DNA of 33,120 bases. Source: Actinomycetota bacterium (GTDB lineage: Bacteria; Actinomycetota; Thermoleophilia; Gaiellales; Gaiellaceae). Position 1 is the first letter of the stretch, and each line of letters starts with the position of its first letter. The notes below the pieces were generated by a model. It saw only the letters and a program-made list of their open reading frames with translations. It had not been told where the DNA came from and did no database searches. The translations under genes were made by a program, and so were the position numbers. This document shows, in pieces, positions 27,769 through 33,120 of this stretch. Where the stretch lies: contig PLBK01000047.1 in assembly GCA_003134505.1 (NCBI GenBank), positions 133,358 to 166,477 of the forward strand, given 5' to 3'.

Positions 27769-30165
27769 TCAGGGCACCCAATACACCACTAGGCTGACGT
27801 AGTCAACGCTTGTGTCGTCTTCAATGGCAATGTCCAGGTGATGGTTGAATTGGAGCCCCTCGAAGACGTTTGAACCGGTGGCATCGTAGTTGACGTTCCC
27901 GGTTAGGCCGGGGGGCAGAGTTCCCGGGTTTGTGGCCGTCCATGTCCATGTGAACGTGTGGTTCTGAGGCACCGCCCAAACCAATGGCAACAACGGATTG
28001 CTTTGTGAGTTGCTTTGCGCGAAGTACCGGGGCAAAGGGCAACACACAGGTTGTTGTTGGGTGGCGGGCTTGCCGATGTACTGCACCCAGCCGTCCTGCC
28101 AATTGAATCCGGACAACAACGTGATCGCATCGTTTTCTGACCCGAAGCCCACCGGTTTGACGTGGATCACAAGCGTTATCTTGCAATAGAAGACCGCGTT
28201 TGGCAGCAGTTGCCAGGGATCGACTTGGGGGTTTGCGTCGCTGAACTCGTGCCAGAAGTTCTTATCAATTTGAGTCTGGTCGAAGTACGATTGCTGGTTC
28301 AGCCCAGGACCTCCGAGCGGCGGCGTAGCAGGCTCGGACCCGTTGAGGGTGCTGAACTGGTCGTTGATCCCTCCCCAGTAAGGCCCAGAAGGTGTTGGAG
28401 GGTTGTTGGGGTCATTGCAGTTCTTTGGGTGCCCGATAGTTCTTTCTGCTGGGGTCGTCTCGAGCAACGTCTTGAGCAGCTTAGTCGTCGAGGGGACACA
28501 GAGGATGTCAGCGCCCACTACGGTGAGATTGGTCTGGTTGAATTGGTTGAGGATGGAGGCGCTCTTCGAAAACGGCTTGGCGCTGACCTTGTAACAGAGC
28601 AGGTGTGCGACTTTGTTCACGATGGGATACTTCTTCTTTGCGTGGAGCTTCACCGCCGGGTTGCAGAAGATCACCGGCTGCACGACCCTTACCTGCCGCT
28701 CCACGTGCCACTGGTCTTTCAGGTTGACGATCACGTTGATCGGCCGACCCCCGAGCACGGGGTAGCACTTGAAGTGGTTGAGACGCGTCGTGTCGGGGGG
28801 TGTCTTCGAGTTCTTCGAGGTCGGCACCCCCAGCCAGTGCGGCGGGCCTACCAGGACCTTCTGCCGGCCAAACTGGTTCGTGGCTACGATCACGCGATTG
28901 GTCTTCGGCTGCGCTGAAATCGAATAGAACGCGAGGTGGAGCAGCGGGTTCCGGATCGGCGTCAGTCTGCCCTTGAACACCTTTTCGACGGGGTTGCAGA
29001 AGCGGAAGAGCTTCGTGACCTTGACCTGCTCGTACTTGCTGCCGTCGAACTCGTCCTGTAGTTGGACGGAGCCGGATACCTTCGCAAGGATGGACTGTTT
29101 CGGGACGTAGCACTTGAAGTGATCGAGCGTCGGTGGCTGCCCGGCGACGACTCGGATGCCTACGCAGGATTTGTTGTTCTGGTCGTTGGCCTCGGGCAGC
29201 GTGCTACCTCCGGTCTGCCCGGCGGTGACCGCGCAGTTCGTGAGTGCTCCCGGTACCGTCGGTTTGACGGTCCAAGTGATCGGCGGAGGACTTTGGCCCG
29301 TGGTGAGACCTGGCGCAGGCACGGTATACGAGCACGAAGGGCAACCCGTCCAACCACTTCCCGTCGCGTTCACGTAAGTGAGCCCGGTCGGCAACGGGTC
29401 GGTCACAGTGATCACGGCGCCGGTCGGCACCGTCCCTGGCCCCCCGTTCGTGACCACTGTCTGGAACGTATTACTGACGCCCACGGTCCACTGCGTCGAA
29501 CTGGCCGTCTTCACGATCGCCAGGTCGGGGTATTTCGGCGCACAGGTCACCGTCACGGAGTAGTCGAGCCCGGTGACCCCTCCGTCTTGGAGATCGGTCA
29601 CGGTGAAGTCGAGGTTGTCGCTCAACTGGAAGCCGCCTGTGGTGGCAGGGATCGGCGTCGCAGGCCCTTCGAAGTTCGAAACAGGACCGCTGGCGTTGAC
29701 GGGTTGCGCGGCTAGCTGCGTGCCATTGAAGGAAGCCGTGGCGCTGTTGTCCGACAGGAACGACCCGCTCAGCGAGAGGGTCGCGAAATTCAGCGTGTAC
29801 TGCGTCACGTTGAACGACGTCCGGTAGACGGTCGTCTGGAAGCCGAAGCCGCTTGGGGCCACGCTAACCCAGCTCGATGACGGTGCGAGCGGCACGGCCC
29901 AGTACTTGTTCGGCGGCGAGACAACGACCGCTGTGCCCGAACTGCTTGACGTGCTCCACGTGGTCTTCCCGTCTCCGGCGCTCTGCAGGGTCTTTGGGAA
30001 CTCCTTACAGGGATCGTCCGCGGCCGACGCAAACAGTCCTCCCGCCGCTCTCACAGCGAGTTGTTGGCTGCCGCCGGTGGCGGATCCCGCAGCGGCAAGT
30101 CCGCCCGCCGTTGCCCCCAGTGTTACGAGCAAGACCATCAGACCGATGATGTTCCCTTTACGCAT
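27769..30165 (-). CDS. Large secreted protein with DUF11-like and DUF7450-like repeats
   Basis: The 798-residue protein starts with MRKGNIIGLMVLLVTLGATAG, a Sec signal peptide. Residues ~40-205 form a beta-rich N-terminal region. A DUF11-type surface domain follows at ~215-310 (DLAIVKTASSTQWTVG, later VTDPLPTGLTYVNATGSGW). Then come repeated units that begin LDHFKCY (near 347), LNHFKCY (near 462) and HLLCYKV (near 520), with cysteine pairs and (F/I)(R/F)FCNPVEK-type motifs, resembling DUF7450. The C-terminal ~200 residues are Asn/Gln/Pro/aromatic-rich and unrecognised. ATG 30165 is chosen over GTG 30171 because AGGAGG lies 6 bases before it. Base composition is clearly lower in GC than the housekeeping genes, hinting at transfer. 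Probably an exported structural or adhesive protein. Confidence 0.85.
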   Translation of the reverse strand: MRKGNIIGLMVLLVTLGATAGGLAAAGSATGGSQQLAVRAAGGLFASAADDPCKEFPKTLQSAGDGKTTWSTSSSSGTAVVVSPPNKYWAVPLAPSSSWVSVAPSGFGFQTTVYRTSFNVTQYTLNFATLSLSGSFLSDNSATASFNGTQLAAQPVNASGPVSNFEGPATPIPATTGGFQLSDNLDFTVTDLQDGGVTGLDYSVTVTCAPKYPDLAIVKTASSTQWTVGVSNTFQTVVTNGGPGTVPTGAVITVTDPLPTGLTYVNATGSGWTGCPSCSYTVPAPGLTTGQSPPPITWTVKPTVPGALTNCAVTAGQTGGSTLPEANDQNNKSCVGIRVVAGQPPTLDHFKCYVPKQSILAKVSGSVQLQDEFDGSKYEQVKVTKLFRFCNPVEKVFKGRLTPIRNPLLHLAFYSISAQPKTNRVIVATNQFGRQKVLVGPPHWLGVPTSKNSKTPPDTTRLNHFKCYPVLGGRPINVIVNLKDQWHVERQVRVVQPVIFCNPAVKLHAKKKYPIVNKVAHLLCYKVSAKPFSKSASILNQFNQTNLTVVGADILCVPSTTKLLKTLLETTPAERTIGHPKNCNDPNNPPTPSGPYWGGINDQFSTLNGSEPATPPLGGPGLNQQSYFDQTQIDKNFWHEFSDANPQVDPWQLLPNAVFYCKITLVIHVKPVGFGSENDAITLLSGFNWQDGWVQYIGKPATQQQPVCCPLPRYFAQSNSQSNPLLPLVWAVPQNHTFTWTWTATNPGTLPPGLTGNVNYDATGSNVFEGLQFNHHLDIAIEDDTSVDYVSLVVYWVP

Positions 30166-30171
30166 GCTCAC

Positions 30172-30177
30172 CCTCCT
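30172..30177 (-). promoter_or_regulatory. Shine-Dalgarno AGGAGG deciding the start of the DUF11 protein
   Basis: AGGAGG on the minus strand directly abuts GTG 30171 but is 6 bases from ATG 30165, so the ATG is the likely initiator. Confidence 0.7.
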
Positions 30178-30224
30178 GGAGCCCGACCGCGGCTACGGGT
30201 CGTTGATTGACCGAACATCGGGCC

Positions 30225-30263
30225 AGTATGAGATCGGTGCCGTTACTGGCGCGTTACTGGCGC
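30225..30263 (-). promoter_or_regulatory. BTAD-type operator/promoter 1 (DUF11 protein gene)
   Basis: On the + strand GTTACTGGCGC occurs twice in perfect tandem (30242-30252, 30253-30263). In the reading direction of the gene (minus) this gives two GCCAGTAAC units 11 bp apart. Exactly 11 bases further lies CATACT (complement of 30225-30230), a -10-like hexamer. The leader to ATG 30165 would be about 50 bases. The layout matches the tandem-repeat sites of SARP/BTAD activators. Confidence 0.7.
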
Positions 30264-30289
30264 CGGAACGCCAGCAGTTAGGGGTTGCG

Positions 30290-30425
30290 GAGACGGTCTC
30301 GATCTGCTCGGTGCCAGCGACCACGACGGTCGTCTGGTCATGGTCCGTGGTGTCGAGCATCCCGGTGACGTGGGCGCGTACCGAGCGGCCCCGATCTAGA
30401 CGTGGACGAGAAAGACGCTGAACCA
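30290..30425 (-). pseudogene. Decayed copy of the 67-residue BTAD-linked protein
   Basis: One frame reads FSVFLVHV, then TAG (complement of 30396-30398), matching FLVRVW in the intact copy, so a TGG codon has become TAG. A second frame continues GRSVRAHVTGMLDTTDHDQT and VVVAGTEQIE, matching GSVRARITESLDSTARPET and VAVAGADEIE of the intact protein. Nonsense plus frameshift make it a pseudogene. The C-terminal part is lost. Confidence 0.65.
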
Positions 30426-30449
30426 AGCCGGGGGTCGTTTCGAGGCGCG

Positions 30450-30560
30450 TTACGAGCCGGTTGGGCCAGCGACGAGTTCGGTCATCTCCGTGAAGTGCTC
30501 CAGCCCGGCCTGGTCAGCGAGCAACAACTCGAACTCCGGGATGCTGAACGAGCGTCTCGG
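30450..30560 (-). pseudogene. Remnant of a BTAD regulator C-terminus
   Basis: The frame ends FELLLADQAGLEHFTEM, then TELVAGPTGS and TAA (complement of 30450-30452). It aligns end to end with FEQQLRDELGLQPSGEM, IELVASLTGR of the intact regulator at 32575. Upstream of about 30560 no similarity remains. It marks the former position of a second regulator gene. Confidence 0.6.
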
Positions 30561-30585
30561 CATGATTGCGCCTCTGTCTCACGCG

Positions 30586-30615
30586 CGTCTCGGGGCAGAA
30601 TCTCGCCCCGAGACG
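30586..30615 (-). terminator. 11-bp perfect hairpin after the beta-propeller gene
   Basis: CGTCTCGGGGC (30586-30596) and GCCCCGAGACG (30605-30615) form a perfect stem with an 8-base loop, directly abutting the minus-strand stop at 30616. No T-run, so it could be a factor-dependent terminator or protect the 3' end of the message. Confidence 0.6.
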
Positions 30616-32310
30616 TCAAGGCGCTGCACGGATAACCTCGGAGGTGACGGTGGCGGCCGTGTTGCCGGCGTTGTCGGTCGCTTCGAGCGTCCAGTAGTAA
30701 CACATGCCGGCCGTGAGGCTCTCGGGATCCGAGAGAGCTCCGTCGGTCGAGTCGGTGACCGTGCGCTTCACGACCCAGCCTGTGGTGCAGCCCATGCTGG
30801 TTGGCATGGTCCTGTACTGCCGGAGCGTCCAGGTGTCGATCCCGCTGACTGCGTCGGTGACGGAGAACAGGATCGACTGTTGGAGACCATGCAGCGTGGC
30901 CGGGTGCTGGGGAGTCCCGGAGCCGGTCGGGTAGGTGATCGCGATCGTGGGCGGCGTCGTGTCGGGAAGCAAGTAGGCGTAGAGCTTGCCGTCGGTCGAG
31001 CCGACGTAGACGAACCCGTTCGCCACCGCCGGCGACGACTCGACATCGCCGCCGGTGGTCGCCGTCCACAACGAGTTACAGGTCGTGTTGCCGTTGCCGC
31101 AGCCCGCGGCGTTGAACGCGTACAGCTTGTCGTCGCCCGAGCCGACGTAGACGACCCCGTTCGCCACCGCCGGCGACGAGTCGATACCGCCGCCGGTGGT
31201 CGCCGTCCACAACGAGTTGCAGGTCGTGTTGCCGTTGCCGCAGCCTGCGGCGTTGAACACGTACAGCTTGCCGGCGAACGAGCCGACGTAGACGCGGCCG
31301 TACGCAACCGCCGGCGACGAGTAGATGCCGCCGCTGATGTTGCTGCCGCTGCTCCACAACGGCCCGCAACCATAATGCGGGGAGATGCAGTTCGTGACAC
31401 CCGCCGCGTCGAACGCATACAGGATGCCGGTGAAATACGTGGCGACATAGTAGATCCCGTTCGCCACCGCCGGCGACGAGCGGATGCTGCCGCTCTGGCC
31501 CCCACCCCACAAATCCCCGCAGAAGTTCGGGCAGCCGGGGGCGTTGCCGTTGGCGTCGAAGACCCACGGGCCGCCCTCGTCCGCGCCGAAATAGACCATC
31601 CACGTGCCTGCCACTTCCGCCACCGCCGGCGACACGCTGGTCCCAGTGCCGACGTCCACCGACTCCCACAACAGCGCGCCGGTGGCTGCATCAAACGCGA
31701 ACAGTTCGTGCTGGCCGATGTAGACGATCCACCTGCCTGCCACGTACGCGACCGCCGGCGACCCGTAGATGCTGTCGTGGAGGTTCGCCGTCCACAATGG
31801 CGTGCAGGCGCTCGGGCAGCCGGTCACCACGCCGACGTTTTGGCCGTCGGCTCTGTACGCGTACAGCCTGGCGGACGCGCCGCCTTCCGAGCCGACGAAG
31901 ACGGTTCCCGTGCCTCCCACGTCCGCAACCGCCGGTGACGAGGAGATGATGTTTCCGGTGTCCGCCGACGTCCACTTCGATACACCGGTGGCTGCGTCAA
32001 ACGCGTGCAGCTTGTGGTCGTCCGAGCCGACGAAGACGACCCCGTTCGCCACCGCCGGCGACGAACGGACGGCGCCGCCGGTGGTCGCCGTCCACGCCTC
32101 GGTCAGGTTCGCCACGTTCCCCACCCCGATCGCCGACTCGTTCGGCTGCAGCCCGCCGTGCGCCGAGTCGTACCGGAACTGCGGCCAGTCAGACGCGCCC
32201 GACCCCGCGGCGCTCGACCCCAGGCCGAGCAGCACCGCCGAAACGACCAGTACGACCGCGATCGCCGCTCGCGTCAACATGCCGCTACGGAGTCGCCGGG
32301 AAAGGTGCAC
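30616..32310 (-). CDS. Secreted PQQ-type beta-propeller repeat protein
   Basis: The 564-residue protein has an N-terminal signal (residues ~11-37, AAIAVVLVVSAVLLGLGSSA). Then DWPQFRYDSAHGG opens a PQQ-like propeller. Seven or so blades share SSPAVANGVVFVGSDDHKLHAFDAATG-like units. Two consecutive blades (about residues 342-436) are nearly identical 47-residue units with AAGCGNGNTTCNSLWTATTGG. The last ~100 residues (TTPPTIAITYPTGSGTP onward) form an Ig-like C-terminal domain. Such proteins are surface or wall associated; quinone binding is not implied. GTG 32310 coincides with the predicted transcription start, so translation may be leaderless; ATG 32280 is the alternative. Confidence 0.88.
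   Translation of the reverse strand: MHLSRRLRSGMLTRAAIAVVLVVSAVLLGLGSSAAGSGASDWPQFRYDSAHGGLQPNESAIGVGNVANLTEAWTATTGGAVRSSPAVANGVVFVGSDDHKLHAFDAATGVSKWTSADTGNIISSSPAVADVGGTGTVFVGSEGGASARLYAYRADGQNVGVVTGCPSACTPLWTANLHDSIYGSPAVAYVAGRWIVYIGQHELFAFDAATGALLWESVDVGTGTSVSPAVAEVAGTWMVYFGADEGGPWVFDANGNAPGCPNFCGDLWGGGQSGSIRSSPAVANGIYYVATYFTGILYAFDAAGVTNCISPHYGCGPLWSSGSNISGGIYSSPAVAYGRVYVGSFAGKLYVFNAAGCGNGNTTCNSLWTATTGGGIDSSPAVANGVVYVGSGDDKLYAFNAAGCGNGNTTCNSLWTATTGGDVESSPAVANGFVYVGSTDGKLYAYLLPDTTPPTIAITYPTGSGTPQHPATLHGLQQSILFSVTDAVSGIDTWTLRQYRTMPTSMGCTTGWVVKRTVTDSTDGALSDPESLTAGMCYYWTLEATDNAGNTAATVTSEVIRAAP
31001..31283 (-). repeat. Two near-identical 141-bp tandem repeats inside the propeller gene
   Basis: 31001-31141 and 31142-31283 (approximate edges) are almost identical at DNA level, for example GTGGTCGCCGTCCACAACGA in both. 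They encode two 47-residue blades. The low divergence indicates a recent duplication or ongoing conversion. Confidence 0.8.
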
Positions 32311-32317
32311 GAGGACA

Positions 32318-32356
32318 AGTGTGAGGGGGTTGCCGTTACTGGCGCGTTACCGGCAT
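32318..32356 (-). promoter_or_regulatory. BTAD-type operator/promoter 2 (beta-propeller gene)
   Basis: GTTACTGGCGC (32335-32345) is followed in tandem by GTTACCGGCAT (32346-32356). On the minus strand, 11 bases after the repeats, lies CACACT (complement of 32318-32323). Transcription would start at about 32311, right at GTG 32310. The operator overlaps the TAA stop of the 67-residue protein gene. Confidence 0.7.
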
Positions 32357-32539
32357 GGCAAATGCCTCCAGCCAGCCATGGAGGCTGGCCTCGATCTCGT
32401 CGGCGCCGGCAACTGCGACCGCCGTCTCGGGCCGGGCAGTGCTGTCGAGGCTCTCGGTGATGCGGGCGCGCACCGAGCCGTCCTCGATCCAGACGCGGAC
32501 GAGGAACACGCCCGACCGGACAGCGGGCTGCGCCTCCAC
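32336..32539 (-). CDS. 67-residue protein linked to the BTAD regulator
   Basis: The protein (SGVFLVRVWIEDGSVRARI, ESLDSTARPETAVAVAGA, DEIEASLHGWLEAFAMPV) looks like a compact alpha/beta domain with a strand pair followed by a helix. I do not recognise a named family. A decayed second copy with the same genomic position exists at 30290-30425, which supports that it is a real gene and part of a repeated module. GTG 32539 coincides with the predicted transcription start, so it would be translated from a leaderless message. It lies 36 bp after the regulator stop. Confidence 0.72.
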   Translation of the reverse strand: MEAQPAVRSGVFLVRVWIEDGSVRARITESLDSTARPETAVAVAGADEIEASLHGWLEAFAMPVTRQ

Positions 32540-32545
32540 CCGTCC

Positions 32546-32584
32546 AGGCTACGGATCGGGTCGTTACGGGGGCGTTACCGGCCG
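32546..32584 (-). promoter_or_regulatory. BTAD-type operator/promoter 3 (67-residue protein gene)
   Basis: GTTACGGGGGC (32563-32573) and GTTACCGGCCG (32574-32584) are two 11-bp repeats with the same GTTAC core. On the minus strand, 11 bases further, lies TAGCCT (complement of 32546-32551), fitting TAnnnT. The start site would fall at about GTG 32539. The site overlaps the TAA stop of the regulator gene. Confidence 0.65.
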
Positions 32585-33120
32585 GTCAGGCTGGCGACGA
32601 GCTCGATCATCTCGCCCGAGGGCTGCAGTCCGAGCTCGTCGCGGAGCTGCTGCTCGAAGTCGCGGTACTGGGCCAATGCCTCGGCGTTGTTGCCCTCGGC
32701 CAGGTCGGCCCTGATCAGCGCCCGGCGGGCGCTGTCGCGCAGCGGGTCTGCCCGCACCGCCGCTTGCCCGGCCGCGACGGCTTGGGGCAGCCGACCCGCG
32801 CGTAGCTCGCGTTCGCAGAGCGCCTCGAGCGCGCGCAGGCGCAGCTCGTGGTAGCGCTCCCGCTCGAACAGCACCCAGTCTTCGTAGCAGTCGGGAAGAA
32901 CGTCGCCGACGAGCAGAGCAGGATCGAGCTCCAGCTCCATCTCATCTGTCTCGCCGGCGAGCAACCGCTCCACGAGGGCCAACCGCTCACGCAGGTCGAC
33001 TGCAACCTCAGGTGCCAGCTCGAGCTCGTCCTTGCTCACAATCACCAGCCGACAGCCGGCCGCCTGAAGTCGGAAGAGCGCCGAGCGCAGGCTCCCGTAA
33101 GCGTGTCCCTCGCTCGCGCC
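32575..33120 (-). CDS. BTAD-family transcriptional regulator, C-terminal part (5' end outside window)
   Basis: The frame stays open to the window edge, where it reads GHAYGSLRSALFRLQAAGC, the end of an OmpR-type winged helix as in SARP/AfsR-like regulators. A bacterial transcriptional activator (BTAD) domain follows: LVGDVLPDCYEDWVLFERE, YHELRLRALEALCERELRAG, then TPR-like helices with AVAAGQAAVRADPLRDSARR and ALAQYRDFEQQLRDELGLQP. It ends GEMIELVASLTGR, with nothing after the BTAD domain in this fragment. It is the likely activator of the three tandem-repeat promoters downstream. Confidence 0.9.
   Translation of the reverse strand, partial: GASEGHAYGSLRSALFRLQAAGCRLVIVSKDELELAPEVAVDLRERLALVERLLAGETDEMELELDPALLVGDVLPDCYEDWVLFERERYHELRLRALEALCERELRAGRLPQAVAAGQAAVRADPLRDSARRALIRADLAEGNNAEALAQYRDFEQQLRDELGLQPSGEMIELVASLTGR

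Noticed and set aside
30437-30453. Fourth BTAD-type operator before the decayed small-protein copy
   Set aside because: Cores GTTTC and GTTAC are 12, not 11, bases apart and one is mutated. At most a decayed site.

Overview
The window is high-GC bacterial DNA with frequent GTG starts and 4-bp gene overlaps. It carries an RNase E/G - rplU - rpmA - obgE - nadD - rsfS housekeeping cluster, an F420-type luciferase-like oxidoreductase, a SigB/SigF-type partner-switching locus and a BTAD-type regulator. Together these point to an actinobacterium, and the overall flavour (CASTOR-like channel, CoA-transferase/SDR pair, cNMP-binding fusions) suggests the deep-branching class Thermoleophilia. The class assignment is inference.

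Layout. 1-4431: conserved housekeeping block on the + strand ending in tRNA-Ala(GGC). 4432-9813: an accessory stretch on the minus strand, starting right after the tRNA. It holds a 5'-truncated alpha/beta hydrolase, a secreted DUF5666/PepSY-like protein, the debris of an intradiol dioxygenase, a thioredoxin-reductase-like flavoprotein fused to a cNMP-binding domain, a 6-phosphogluconate/hydroxyisobutyrate dehydrogenase homologue and a DUF1275 membrane protein. 9900-16253: a tightly overlapping minus-strand operon potD-potB-potC-potA (polyamine-type importer) translationally coupled to an ABC exporter with a C-terminal cNMP-binding domain. 16304-20788: a duplicated 35-bp repeat, then a CASTOR/POLLUX-like channel, a short class III CoA-transferase, an SDR and a methyltransferase with a C-terminal membrane anchor. 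20785-21732: LLM-class oxidoreductase.

21830-25265 is a stress-sigma locus: two STAS anti-anti-sigma proteins face an operon of a degenerate GHKL-like protein, a SigB/SigF-family sigma factor and an RsbW-like kinase. Divergent from this operon is a pair encoding a small charged protein and a four-helix membrane protein. Four GTTT-N16/17-GGGTA promoters sit in this locus: before the sigma operon, before the divergent pair, before the second STAS gene, and at the end of the membrane-protein gene reading into a non-coding, structured stretch.

25.3-27.7 kb is a toxin-antitoxin graveyard. It contains a RelE/PBECR-like toxin with an in-frame TGA next to a DUF2283 protein, a divergent hicB/hicA pair, and a co-directional hicB with a truncated hicA. 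Two different repeat families, each present twice, are interleaved with these genes.

27.7-33.1 kb (minus strand) is the most unusual part. It encodes a BTAD-family regulator (cut by the window edge), a 67-residue protein, a secreted PQQ-type beta-propeller protein, then the debris of a second regulator and a second copy of the small protein, and finally a 798-residue secreted DUF11/DUF7450-like protein. The three surviving downstream genes are each preceded by two 11-bp direct repeats (core GTAAC on the coding strand), followed exactly 11 bp later by a -10-like hexamer. This is the geometry known for SARP/BTAD activators, so I infer a small self-contained regulon of exported proteins that has been duplicated and partly decayed.
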